A stretch of DNA of 64,000 nucleotides from Pseudanabaena yagii GIHE-NHR1 (GTDB lineage: Bacteria > Cyanobacteriota > Cyanobacteriia > Pseudanabaenales > Pseudanabaenaceae), in the NCBI RefSeq assembly GCF_012863495.1, contig NZ_JAAVJL010000001.1, positions 930,001 through 994,000 on the forward strand, in the 5' to 3' direction. Of this stretch, positions 1 to 8,899 are shown piece after piece. The notes below the pieces were generated by a model, which was not told the origin of the DNA, ran no database searches, and worked only from the letters and a program-made list of their open reading frames with translations. Within the stretch, counting starts at the first letter, position 1. Each line of letters begins with the position of its first letter. The position numbers and the translations under genes are program-made.

Positions 1-3000
1 GGGTTGCCGACATTTCAAAAGCCCCTTTGTAACCGTGACGCATTGCTCCCGCTATCCATTTGGGATTAACGACACGCGATCGATAGACTCGCGCAATCTC
101 TTCACTCAATTTGCGAACCTTGGGCTGTGCCATCCGTGAATTATCACCAAAGTACACTTCTGGAGCGTTACCAGATATGGATTTGACAGCCGTTGTCATC
201 CCACCCTGAAATTGATAATAATCATCGGAATCGAGAATGTCATGCTCGCGATTGTCCTGATTTTGCAGTACGATTTGCATATTACTGAGTCGCTGGTTAA
301 AAGCTTCAGGGGCGGATTTACCCTCGGATTTACTGGTATAGGCGTAGGCACTCCAATTGATATAGGCTCGCGCTAAATCCTGCTCACTTTCCCAGTTTTG
401 CGACTCGATCAAACCTTGCAAACCTGCACCATAGGCGCTTGGCTTGGAGCCAAATACCCGATAACGCGATCGCTCTTGGGCTTGTTCTAAAGTTAATCCT
501 TCTCTTTGCCATTGTACGGATTCTGCTTGAACTTTTGCCGCTAGGGGATTCTGATCAGCAGGTTCATCAAGATTCGCCACTGCATTCACCGCACTATCAA
601 ATAAATCGATGAGATTTGGGAATGCATCTCGAAAGAATCCTGAAATCCGCAAAGTCACATCCACACGGGGACGACTGAGGATCGATAAAGGCAAAATCTC
701 AAAATCCACCACGCGCCGCGATACGCCATCCCAAACAGGTTGCACGCCTAATAAAGCCAGCGCTTCAGCTAGGTCATCACCACCCGTTCGCATTGTGGAA
801 GTTCCCCAAATCGATAGCCCTAAGGTTTGTGGATATTCGCCATGCTCTTGCGTGTAAGTTTCGATCAGCACATCCGCAGCCTTACGCCCAATATCCCAAG
901 CGGTTTCGGTCGGTACTGCGCGAATATCGACCGAATAGAAGTTCCGTCCAGTGGGTAATACTTCGGGTCTGCCCCTTGTCGGCGCACCTGATGCGCCACT
1001 AGGTACATATTCACCATTGAGTCCGCGCAGGAGATTCGTAATTTCTTGACTAGTTTTGTAGAGAGAGGGGAGGAGGCGATCGCGAATCCATGTTAGTTCT
1101 GTTTGAATCACCAGACCCTCACCCCAACCCTCTCCCGCAGGAGAGGGAGCAAGAAAAAGATTCCTATTCCCCTCTCCTGCGGGAGAGGGTCTAGGGGTGA
1201 GGGCATCCACCAACTCCGCTGCATATTCCTCTATAACTTCTACTGCATCGCCGATAATCCGACAATTCGCTAAACGTGGATGAGAAATTGCTGGAAGTGA
1301 ATCGCCTAAATTCGCAGTCAATGGATCGAAATCTAGACCCCAGTCTTGCGCGATCGCTCGCGTCAGCCCCAAACGATGAGCCGTCGGATTACGGGCGATC
1401 GCTACGACTAAATCCCTTAACTGCCGACCTTCTGGGCATTGACCGAAAATATGCAAACCATCACGAATTTGTGCTTCCTTAATTTCGCAAAGATAACCAT
1501 CGGCAGTGGTGAGAATCGTATTCAGCGAATCCTCTAAACGATCTAGGGAAATTCCTAAATCATGATAGAGATTTTCCTGCTTGATGGTTTCGATCAGGCG
1601 ATCGCGAATCATGCACAAGCGTGAAGGATCTAGGGTTTCTGCTTCGTAATATTCATCAATCAAGCCTTCCAATTGCTGCAAGCCACCATACAACTCGGCG
1701 CGAGTCATCGGCGGCGTGAGGTGATCGAGAATGACCGCTTGCGATCGCCTTTTCGCTTGAGAACCTTCTCCAGGGTCATTGACAATAAAGGGATAAAAAT
1801 GGGGCATCGCACCAAAGGCGGCTTCAGGATAGCAATTTTCTGACAGAGCCACACTTTTTCCAGGAAGCCATTCGAGATTGCCATGTTTGCCGATATGGGC
1901 GATCGCGTGGGCATTAAACTTGTCGCGCACCCAATGATAGAAAGCCATATAGTCATGGGTTGGCTCTAAATCGGGCGCATGGTAATTGAGGGTAGGATCG
2001 AGATCGTAGCCCCGTGATGGTTGAATACCGACAAAAATATTGCCGAATTGCATACCAGCGATCGCAAATTCTTTCTCGCACTTTGGCTGATTCCATCTTG
2101 TCTGAATTCCATTTTGGACGGGTTCAGGCAAATTCTGAAAATAGCTTTGATAATCTTCTAATGCTAAAGATTGATTAACCTGACGTACTCCAAAGGATTC
2201 GCGATCATTGGTTACACCTGTAGTTAATAACTTCATCAATTCATCGCTAGTTTCAGGAAGTTCACCAACGCTATAGCCTGAACTTCGCAAAGCCTTAAGA
2301 ATCTTTAAACAACTGGCTGGCGTATCTAAACCGACTCCGTTGGCTAATCTGCCATCACGATTAGGATAGTTAGCAAGAATCAGCGCAATTTTGCGATCGC
2401 CTATATCTGTATGCTTTAGCTGTATCCATTTCACCGCCAGATCTGCCACAAAATTGATGCGCGATCGCACAGGTTCATAGGTCAATACTTCCGTTTGCAA
2501 AGCGAGATTCTGACCCTGCATCGCTTTAAAGGAGACTGCCCTTGTAATAATCCTGCCATCAACTTCAGGCAAGACCACATTCATCGCCATATCGCGAGGA
2601 TTTAATCCCTGTGTACCATTTACCCAAGTTTTCTTAAGTCCGCCACTAAAAATCACCTGAAATACTGGCACATTCAAAGCTTCCCAAAGATCAACCTGTG
2701 GCGTATCGGTTTTTAAACTTGCCAAAGAGAAGCTAGTCGTATTCAAAATCACATCAACCTTTTGACCAGATTCAGGCAAGCAATAGTGAATTAATTCCGC
2801 TTGCACATCGGGTTCTTTTAAGGATGAAACATAAATAGGTAAAGGTGTAAGATTACGCTCAGTTAAGGCTTTACATAAAGCTGCGATCGCCCCCGTATTT
2901 CCTGACAAATAATGAGCGCGATAAAAAAGAATCGCCACTAATCCGAGATCCCCCCCAGCCCCCCTTGAGAAAGGGGGGAGAATTTCTTTCTTCTTCCCCC

Positions 3001-3568
3001 TTTTTAAGGCGGATTGAGGGGGATCAAATATCCCAATCCGAGGCACGGATTGCGGAATTGCATATTCTATCGGTATCTCTATAAATTCCTTAGCAATAAA
3101 CTTCAATAAATTCTGATAATTAGATATTCCTGCTTCGATGAAATATTGCCAAGCCTGATTCACCAAAGTTAGCGAGGTTGTGGAATGACTCGTTAAGCTC
3201 GGATCAGGTCGCTCATCCCCCGGCAATACAATCAAAACTGCGCCCGTATTTGCCACAGTTTCCTTAACCACCTCTAAGCCATAGCTCCAGTAAGACTGTC
3301 CCCCAATTAATCGCACAATAATGACTTTTGCTTGCTCTAAAACCTCTTCTGCATAAGTGTCGATCGCGATTTGTTGCTGCAATTGCAAGACATTCACCAC
3401 CCTAATCTGTGGAAAATCTTCAGGTAAGTTTGCCGTAGCCGCCGCAAGGGTTTGGATATCCGTATCCGCAGCCGTGATGATCACAATCGGTGCAGGTTGC
3501 TGATCAACAAAAACAACGCTGTCGGTGGACTGGTTCCATCCACCTGAAATAGTGGCAATACGGTGCAT
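1..3568 (-). CDS. cobN: Cobaltochelatase subunit CobN, 3' end outside the window
   Basis: Large subunit of the ATP-dependent chelatase that inserts cobalt into hydrogenobyrinic acid a,c-diamide in aerobic B12 synthesis. I read one open frame of about 1,189 codons from an ATG at 3568 to the window edge. It contains family blocks such as HIGKHGNLEWLPGK, SIWGTSTMRTGGDD and, at the very edge, AMRHGYKGAFEM, which lies near the C-terminus in the family, so only roughly the last 100 residues should be missing. Two segments do not look like CobN: residues about 184-208 and 788-818 are translated GC-rich palindromic repeats, both in frame and without stops. The start codon and first ~70 codons are duplicated near 6.2-6.4 kb. 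cobB and cobS also lie in this window. The identity is firm; whether the insert-bearing protein is fully active is unknown. Confidence 0.95.
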   Translation of the reverse strand, partial: MHRIATISGGWNQSTDSVVFVDQQPAPIVIITAADTDIQTLAAATANLPEDFPQIRVVNVLQLQQQIAIDTYAEEVLEQAKVIIVRLIGGQSYWSYGLEVVKETVANTGAVLIVLPGDERPDPSLTSHSTTSLTLVNQAWQYFIEAGISNYQNLLKFIAKEFIEIPIEYAIPQSVPRIGIFDPPQSALKRGKKKEILPPFSRGAGGDLGLVAILFYRAHYLSGNTGAIAALCKALTERNLTPLPIYVSSLKEPDVQAELIHYCLPESGQKVDVILNTTSFSLASLKTDTPQVDLWEALNVPVFQVIFSGGLKKTWVNGTQGLNPRDMAMNVVLPEVDGRIITRAVSFKAMQGQNLALQTEVLTYEPVRSRINFVADLAVKWIQLKHTDIGDRKIALILANYPNRDGRLANGVGLDTPASCLKILKALRSSGYSVGELPETSDELMKLLTTGVTNDRESFGVRQVNQSLALEDYQSYFQNLPEPVQNGIQTRWNQPKCEKEFAIAGMQFGNIFVGIQPSRGYDLDPTLNYHAPDLEPTHDYMAFYHWVRDKFNAHAIAHIGKHGNLEWLPGKSVALSENCYPEAAFGAMPHFYPFIVNDPGEGSQAKRRSQAVILDHLTPPMTRAELYGGLQQLEGLIDEYYEAETLDPSRLCMIRDRLIETIKQENLYHDLGISLDRLEDSLNTILTTADGYLCEIKEAQIRDGLHIFGQCPEGRQLRDLVVAIARNPTAHRLGLTRAIAQDWGLDFDPLTANLGDSLPAISHPRLANCRIIGDAVEVIEEYAAELVDALTPRPSPAGEGNRNLFLAPSPAGEGWGEGLVIQTELTWIRDRLLPSLYKTSQEITNLLRGLNGEYVPSGASGAPTRGRPEVLPTGRNFYSVDIRAVPTETAWDIGRKAADVLIETYTQEHGEYPQTLGLSIWGTSTMRTGGDDLAEALALLGVQPVWDGVSRRVVDFEILPLSILSRPRVDVTLRISGFFRDAFPNLIDLFDSAVNAVANLDEPADQNPLAAKVQAESVQWQREGLTLEQAQERSRYRVFGSKPSAYGAGLQGLIESQNWESEQDLARAYINWSAYAYTSKSEGKSAPEAFNQRLSNMQIVLQNQDNREHDILDSDDYYQFQGGMTTAVKSISGNAPEVYFGDNSRMAQPKVRKLSEEIARVYRSRVVNPKWIAGAMRHGYKGAFEMSAT
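1116..1204. repeat. GC-rich palindromic repeat inserted in frame in cobN (copy A)
   Basis: Imperfect palindrome starting CCCTCACCCC and ending GGGGTGAGGG, with two CTCCTGCGGGAG-type blocks facing each other around an AT-rich centre. Read on the cobN strand it gives a Pro/Gly-rich stretch (LTPRPSPAGEGN ... APSPAGEGWGEG) in frame. The same element is found at 7149-7236 and, split by an insertion sequence, at 51276-52676. Confidence 0.9.
2944..3022. repeat. Second-type palindromic repeat inserted in frame in cobN (copy B)
   Basis: Imperfect palindrome with runs of C then G (CCCCCCAGCCCCCCTT ... AAGGCGGATTGAGGGGGAT) around a TTTCTTTCTT centre. On the cobN strand it encodes PPQSALKRGKKKEILPPFSKGGWGGD in two blocks, in frame. 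It is a different repeat family from copy A but has the same design: opposed GC-rich arms around an AT-rich loop, with no stop codon in the frame used. Confidence 0.85.
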
Positions 3569-3570
3569 TA
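3361..3570 (-). repeat. cobN 5' direct repeat, left copy
   Basis: The first ~70 codons of cobN and the bases just upstream of its ATG recur at 6233-6443 in the same orientation. I count about 17 differences over roughly 190 aligned bases, nearly all synonymous. The unit between the two copies is about 2.9 kb and holds the TPR membrane protein gene. Confidence 0.85.
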
Positions 3571-3673
3571 ATTAGCTAAATTAAGGATAGACATCTCCAA
3601 TATAGCTTATAGGGTAAAAACAAATTGAATCCACTGAGTCTTTTGAAAATCCTGTAAATTTAAGTATAAGTAA

Positions 3674-5974
3674 CTATTTCGGATCTGACCAAGGGGCAAA
3701 TTTAATCTGGAATCCTCTCACTTCCAATCTGAAGTTAGTATAGGATGCTTTTACCAACTCTGGAAACTGAGGTGTTTTGAAGTTAGCATAAGGTAGTTGT
3801 TTCTCTAATCTTTGTATTGCTACTTGATTCATTGCTTCATAATCTACAATTTGACCATCCGCAGAGACTTTTAGCTTAAAAATAGCAGGTTCTTCATAAT
3901 AAATACCTTTATCATTCTTGAGAGCCAAAAAATTGTGGTTTAACTGTAAAATTGCCTGTAGTGCACCTAATTCTGAAGAATTATTAAGATCAGGAACATA
4001 TTCTTTAAATACTGAACTAATACGAGGTTCAAGTATAAGATTTTTGCAATTTTCATCCTTACAATTTTCTCCAAGATATTTCAAAGTGTTTGGATATGCC
4101 ATTGCCCAAGGGAGAATATGCTTCACTTTTCCCTCTGGAGAAAGCACAATCTTAAAATCAACGAATTCTATTTTGCCACCTTTAGCCAATTCTGTACTTA
4201 ATGTATTGATTGTCTTTTTCTCTAGTGCTTGTGTAATGAAAGTTTGAGTATTTCCCAATTCTCGTGACTGGTCATCATAGGCAAAGTATGCTATCAATTC
4301 TCCATCTTTGCTCAGTAATAATCTCCAAATGATATCTTGGGTATATTTCTTGTAACCTTTGACATAGTTCTTTTGAATAATCTGAGACCACTGATTGGCT
4401 AAATCTAACCAAGTCTCAAAGTCTTGGATAAGAACTATTCTGTTTCCATATTTAGATATGGCTTCTTGTTGGCGATAAAAGTAAACCAATCCCATAAAAG
4501 AGCTAATATTGCTAATCTCCGACGCAGAATGCACATCTAAATTCGAGCTTATAAATTTTTTATAATAGTTTTTGAACAAAGTTACATCGGATGGTATGTA
4601 GAAATTTACACCCAAACTTAGTCCAAACGTACAGTCGTCAGATAGATCCTTATCATTCATCAAGGGATCGCTTCCATGTACTCTTGAAGAGCCTGATATT
4701 CTGCCCAATAAAAAAGCTTGTTGGTAATAACATTTTGTTCTTTTAGATCCCAGAGTAGATGCAATTGTTACGGGATCTTGTTTTGCTGATTGAGATTTTT
4801 TTACTTCATCCTCAAGATAAAATAGGTTATCAGCAATTTCATTCAATGAATTTTTTGTCTTCTCGCTTATATTTCCCTCATATTTAAGCTTTGCCATCTC
4901 TGCAATAGCTTGATTAATCTGAATATCTGCGGATAACCTATGATCTTTACTAGGATCATCCCATTTGAGACTATAGTTAGTTATTGCTTTATTCGCACGC
5001 TCAAGTAAACTCTCAGCTTCGCGAACTACATCTTCATCAATTCCACCTTGCCAATTATTCTTTTGCAACTCTGACATAAGCATCACCCTTGCTTGAGCAT
5101 TTAGAAATTGGGGAACTCCATAGAAAGATCCTTTTTTGTATACTTTTAAAGCCTCATCAAAGTTACCTAATTTCTCATACAGAAAGCCAATAGCAATTTG
5201 TGATTTATAGTCATCCTGTGCAAAGTTTAAAGCTCGTTTATAACTTTGCACCGCTTGTGACCACTCGCCATTTTTTTCATGCTGCTGTGCCTGATCAAAG
5301 TAAAAATCCCCAACTTTAGGCAAGTTTTGATGGATGCCGTAGGCTGCTCCCATTAACAATAATGAAGCTCCAAAGGTAGCTTCAGCATGAAGCGAAGCAG
5401 GTATTTTCATACTCATCAAAGTACTTTCAACAGCTTTTTTGCCTTTATCAGTAAGCGCACCCCCTGCCACAAAAGCTAAGCCCGCACCCTGTCCGATTGT
5501 GCTGAGAGTACCTAAAAAATCAAAACCTTCATTAGAGAAAGCCTTCGCAGTTTGGGTAATAAAAGATGTTGCAACCACCAAACAAACTACTGTACCTACA
5601 TTCCATACCCAATCAAACTTATCTAACCAAGTCTTGGCTTGAGAATCTTCTATAACTGGGTCAAGATACCACCACCAAGCAGATTCTGGCGGCTGTAAAT
5701 TCTGGCGCATTTGTTTCAATTCTTTGTCAGTACAAGCAATGTCTGAGCGTTGCTTCAGTTCTAGGTCTAGCTCAGCTAGTTTTACTAATTGCTCATCATC
5801 TAGTTGTGCAACTTGGGAAAGCTCATCTTGGAGGCGATCGCGCGATCGCAATACTTGGAGAACTTGCCGATAAGATGACTTGGATTGAGATGGTAAACCT
5901 TTAAGAGCCTCCGCATAGTCAGTAAGGAGTTGGGCTAAATTAGACTCGTTATGCTGACTACCAAGGTTTTCCAT
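3674..5974 (-). CDS. TPR-containing membrane protein, function unknown
   Basis: 766 residues. The first ~100 residues are charged and helical. Three hydrophobic segments follow (about 124-142, 155-173, 198-214), then two or more TPR-type repeats at about 223-285 (GEWSQAVQSYKRALN, GNFDEALKVYKKG). The remaining ~480 residues have no motif I recognise. A protein of this layout is probably anchored in a membrane with a large soluble domain for protein contacts, but no partner is evident. The gene lies between the true cobN and a 5' fragment of a second cobN allele, so it appears to have interrupted a divergent cobN/cobB pair. HIP1 sites occur near its 5' end, so it is not obviously recent foreign DNA. 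Confidence 0.75.
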   Translation of the reverse strand: MENLGSQHNESNLAQLLTDYAEALKGLPSQSKSSYRQVLQVLRSRDRLQDELSQVAQLDDEQLVKLAELDLELKQRSDIACTDKELKQMRQNLQPPESAWWWYLDPVIEDSQAKTWLDKFDWVWNVGTVVCLVVATSFITQTAKAFSNEGFDFLGTLSTIGQGAGLAFVAGGALTDKGKKAVESTLMSMKIPASLHAEATFGASLLLMGAAYGIHQNLPKVGDFYFDQAQQHEKNGEWSQAVQSYKRALNFAQDDYKSQIAIGFLYEKLGNFDEALKVYKKGSFYGVPQFLNAQARVMLMSELQKNNWQGGIDEDVVREAESLLERANKAITNYSLKWDDPSKDHRLSADIQINQAIAEMAKLKYEGNISEKTKNSLNEIADNLFYLEDEVKKSQSAKQDPVTIASTLGSKRTKCYYQQAFLLGRISGSSRVHGSDPLMNDKDLSDDCTFGLSLGVNFYIPSDVTLFKNYYKKFISSNLDVHSASEISNISSFMGLVYFYRQQEAISKYGNRIVLIQDFETWLDLANQWSQIIQKNYVKGYKKYTQDIIWRLLLSKDGELIAYFAYDDQSRELGNTQTFITQALEKKTINTLSTELAKGGKIEFVDFKIVLSPEGKVKHILPWAMAYPNTLKYLGENCKDENCKNLILEPRISSVFKEYVPDLNNSSELGALQAILQLNHNFLALKNDKGIYYEEPAIFKLKVSADGQIVDYEAMNQVAIQRLEKQLPYANFKTPQFPELVKASYTNFRLEVRGFQIKFAPWSDPK

Positions 5975-6212
5975 AATCCAATACTTGCAAAAAACTTACT
6001 AGTTAAATTTCTCTATTGATAGGAAAGTGAGCAAACGGCTTAATTTAGTGGCAAGCGATCACATCTCACTTAACGTCAAAATGTCTCATTTATTTTCCGC
6101 TGTAATCATTGATTATTCACCAATTCCTTAATAATTTTTTGTTTTTGAGATCGCTAAAACTAAAACCAAAACATCTTCCAAACAATCTAAAAACCATTAC
6201 TTTAGCGATCGC

Positions 6213-6443
6213 CTAAATCTTTTTATCATAGATATCGATCGCAATTTGTTGCTGCAATTGCAATACATTCACCACCCGAATCTGTGGAAAATCTTCAGTC
6301 AAGTTCGCTGTAGCCGCCGCAAGGGTTTGGATATCCGTATCCGCAGCAGTAATAATCACTATCGGCGCAGGTTGCTGATCGACAAAAACAACGCTGTCGG
6401 TAGACTGGTTCCAGCCCCCTGATATAGTAGCAATACGGTGCAT
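6213..6443 (-). pseudogene. cobN: 5' fragment of a second cobN allele
   Basis: A 76-codon frame whose first ~70 codons match the CobN N-terminus (MHRIATISGGWNQSTDS...) almost residue for residue; I see one clear change within the match (P to T before EDF) and divergence after IAID. The frame then stops. The fragment keeps its ATG and may be expressed, but it holds only a small part of the ~1,200-residue protein and cannot be active. It lies head to head with cobB, 25 bp apart, probably marking the original cobN-cobB junction. The mostly synonymous differences suggest it comes from a functional allele rather than from decay of a local copy. Confidence 0.85.
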
Positions 6444-6468
6444 TAGGTTCAGCTAGGAAAATTAGGCA

Positions 6469-7875
6469 ATGGCAATTATTATCGCAGGTGAACGCAGTGG
6501 TGTGGGGAAAACTACAGTTACCTTGGCGCTACTAGCAGCCCTGAAAGCGCGATCGCAATCCGATCGAGTGCAATCCTTTAAGGTTGGGCCCGATTACATC
6601 GACCCGATGTTCCATGCCTATATCACAGGTCTACCCTGCCGCAATCTCGATCCCGTCTTAACCTCTGAAGACTATGTGCGCTCTTGCTTTTCTAAACATT
6701 CTCAAAATGCTGCATATTCTCTGATTGAAGGAGTAATGGGACTATTCGATGGTGCGACAGGTAAAGACGACACCGCCAGCACCGCCCACATCGCCAGATT
6801 ACTTAATGTACCAGTAGTTTTAATTCTCAATTGCGCCAGTACATCACGATCTATTGCCGCGATCGCTCACGGATATCGTACTTTCGATCCGCGTATTCAG
6901 ATTGCAGGTGTAGTTCTCAATCGCGTCGGTAGCGATCGCCATTTAGAGCTTTTAACTCAAGCCCTAGAGCCTTTAAATCTACCAATTCTCGGCGTTCTCC
7001 GTCGTCAAGATAATATTGCTATCCCTGATCGCCATTTAGGACTCATCCCCACTGCTGAAATGTCCGATCTTGATGGGATTATCGAACGATTGGCATATCT
7101 AGGCGAAACTTGCTTTGATTGGGAGAAGTTATTACCATTGATGAAAAGCCCTCACCCCCAACCACTCTCCTATGGGGAGAGGAGAGCAACTCTTACTCCC
7201 CCTCTCCTGCGGGAGAGGGGGCTGGGGGGTGAGGGCATTCGTATTGCGATCGCCCAAGATCGCGCCTTCAGTTTCTACTATGCCGATAATCTCGATTTAT
7301 TTCGAGAACTGGGAGCCGAATTAATTCCTTGGAGTCCAATTAGCGATCACACCTTACCAGAAAATATTCAAGGCTTATACTTTGGTGGTGGCTTTCCAGA
7401 AGTATTTGCTGCTGAGTTAGCCGAGAATAAAACCGCTAGAGAATCTGTTCACAAGGCAATTATTTCAGGAATACCTACCTATGCCGAATGTGGCGGCTTA
7501 ATGTACCTATGCGATCGCATTGTCGATTTTGAAGACAAATCTTTTCCGATGGTAAATATTTTTCCGACAGCAGCAAAAATGGGTAAGCGACTAACTTTAG
7601 GCTACCGACAGGCGATCGCTTTGCAAGATAGTCCCTTAGTAAATAAAGGCGATCGGGTGTGGGGACATGAGTTCCATCGCTCCTCCCTAGAAGAAATTAG
7701 CGATCGCCCCTTATATTCTCTACAGGGCTATGAATCTCATTTACAATATCCTTATGAAGGTTGGCAAAGATATCAAGTTCATGCATCCTATACTCATCTG
7801 CACTTTGGTGCTCAAACACATTTATTAAAAAGATTTTTAACGAACTGTCATAGCCAATATAGCTATAGCCAGTAA
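6469..7875 (+). CDS. cobB: Cobyrinic acid a,c-diamide synthase
   Basis: Amidates carboxylates a and c of (hydrogeno)byrinic acid using glutamine and ATP, in the B12 pathway. The N-terminal ATPase domain starts with a P-loop (GERSGVGKTTVT) followed by DYIDPMFH. The C-terminal class I glutamine amidotransferase domain has the nucleophile Cys341 in YAECGGLMYL. 468 residues, close to family length once the insert is removed. Residues about 227-256, between the two domains, are a translated palindromic repeat (SPHPQPLSYGERR ... LRERGLGGEG) that keeps the frame. The enzyme may be CobB (hydrogenobyrinate) or CbiA (cobyrinate) by pathway; cobN nearby favours CobB usage. A long hairpin follows the stop codon. 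Confidence 0.95.
   Translation: MAIIIAGERSGVGKTTVTLALLAALKARSQSDRVQSFKVGPDYIDPMFHAYITGLPCRNLDPVLTSEDYVRSCFSKHSQNAAYSLIEGVMGLFDGATGKDDTASTAHIARLLNVPVVLILNCASTSRSIAAIAHGYRTFDPRIQIAGVVLNRVGSDRHLELLTQALEPLNLPILGVLRRQDNIAIPDRHLGLIPTAEMSDLDGIIERLAYLGETCFDWEKLLPLMKSPHPQPLSYGERRATLTPPLLRERGLGGEGIRIAIAQDRAFSFYYADNLDLFRELGAELIPWSPISDHTLPENIQGLYFGGGFPEVFAAELAENKTARESVHKAIISGIPTYAECGGLMYLCDRIVDFEDKSFPMVNIFPTAAKMGKRLTLGYRQAIALQDSPLVNKGDRVWGHEFHRSSLEEISDRPLYSLQGYESHLQYPYEGWQRYQVHASYTHLHFGAQTHLLKRFLTNCHSQYSYSQ
7149..7236. repeat. GC-rich palindromic repeat inserted in frame in cobB (copy C)
   Basis: Same element as in cobN at 1116-1204 (CCCTCACCCCCAACC ... CTCCTGCGGGAGAGG ... GGTGAGGG), here read in another frame, again without stops. 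It falls in the linker between the ATPase and amidotransferase domains. Confidence 0.9.
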
Positions 7876-7887
7876 TTAGGATAAGAA

Positions 7888-7940
7888 AAAACCCAATAGA
7901 GAGTTGCGGCGCTTCGCGCCGCAACTCTCTATTGGGTTTT
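7888..7940. terminator. Hairpin, 25-bp perfect stem, TTC loop
   Basis: Arms 7888-7912 and 7916-7940 are perfect complements with core GGCGC-TTC-GCGCC; the ends are A4 and T4, so it can act as an intrinsic terminator in both directions. It follows the cobB stop codon by 12 bp. Confidence 0.8.
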
Positions 7941-7958
7941 ATATGGGCTATAGTTCTA

Positions 7959-7995
7959 AAAAGAAGAGACAACGCTTTGCGTTGTCTCTTCTTTT
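7959..7995. terminator. Hairpin, 17-bp perfect stem, TTT loop
   Basis: Arms 7959-7975 and 7979-7995 with core AACGC-TTT-GCGTT. It overlaps the stop codon of the leftward permease gene and is the second of two tandem hairpins between convergent genes. Confidence 0.75.
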
Positions 7996-8836
7996 AAATT
8001 ACGTCAGCAAATGTTTTTTCCATCTTCCTGAAGTACCAAATGCCACTCCAAAGTAACAGAAACACCAAAGCCAATGAAAGCAAAAATCCAGGGAGATAAA
8101 TTGTCGATTGACCTCCTATAATTGCCCAACGGAAACCATCAATTACACCCACCATCGGATTCAAGGAATAGAGTAAACGCCATTGCTCAGGGACAATGCT
8201 GCTACTGAAACCCACAGGGGAAATGTAGAGACCAAATTGAATAATAAAAGGAACTACAAACCGAAAATCTCGATATTGTACATTTAAAGCTGCAAGCCAT
8301 AGTCCTACTCCCATCGAAGCAGCACAGGAAATAAGAATAAAAACTGGCAATGTCAAAATTCGCCAATCAGGGACAAAGTTATACCATGCCATTAATCCTA
8401 AGAGAATCATCCCTGAAATCAAAAAATCAACAAAACTAACAATTACGGCACTAGTAGGTACAATCAAACGGGGAAAATATACTTTAGAAATCAGATTCGC
8501 GTTCCCAATCAAACTATTACTACATTCACTCAAGGCATTAGCAAAAAATTGCCAAGGTAACATCCCTGCAAATACAAGGATGGGATAGGGAACTCCTTGA
8601 GAAGGCAATTTAGCCAGTTGTCCAAATACAATTGTAAAAACAACCATTGTCAAAAATGGTCGCAATAATGCCCAAGCAATACCGATCGCAGTTTGTTTAT
8701 AACGCACCAGAATATCGCGCCAAGCCAAAAAATAAAATAGCTCTCGATAACGCCACAAATCTTTCCAATATTGCTTTTCTGTCCTTCCAGCCTCAAGAAC
8801 TAGTTCTTGCTGGGCTGTATTACTCTGTTCGTTCAT
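7994..8836 (-). CDS. ABC-2 type transporter permease, polysaccharide export type
   Basis: Membrane subunit of an ABC-2 exporter of the Wzm/TagG kind, which moves polysaccharide or polyol-phosphate chains across the inner membrane. About 280 residues, six hydrophobic segments, and family blocks near the N-terminus (RDILVRYKQTAIGIAWALLRPFLTMVVFT) and C-terminus (LYSLNPMVGVIDGFRWAI, split by loops). I start at the ATG at 8836 (MNEQSNT); a TTG 15 bases upstream is possible and neither has a clear Shine-Dalgarno. The matching ATPase (Wzt type) is not in the window. The exporter gene upstream on the same strand is 63 bp away, so they may be co-transcribed. Confidence 0.88.
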   Translation of the reverse strand: MNEQSNTAQQELVLEAGRTEKQYWKDLWRYRELFYFLAWRDILVRYKQTAIGIAWALLRPFLTMVVFTIVFGQLAKLPSQGVPYPILVFAGMLPWQFFANALSECSNSLIGNANLISKVYFPRLIVPTSAVIVSFVDFLISGMILLGLMAWYNFVPDWRILTLPVFILISCAASMGVGLWLAALNVQYRDFRFVVPFIIQFGLYISPVGFSSSIVPEQWRLLYSLNPMVGVIDGFRWAIIGGQSTIYLPGFLLSLALVFLLLWSGIWYFRKMEKTFADVI

Positions 8837-8899
8837 ATGTTTAAAATTCAAATTTAAATATTTGTAATTGATCGAAAAATCGATAAAAGAAGTAATTAT

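Noticed and set aside
1116-7236. CRISPR array as the explanation for the repeated GC-rich blocks
   Set aside because: The copies are isolated, kilobases apart, palindromic and inside genes; there are no regularly spaced units and no cas genes.
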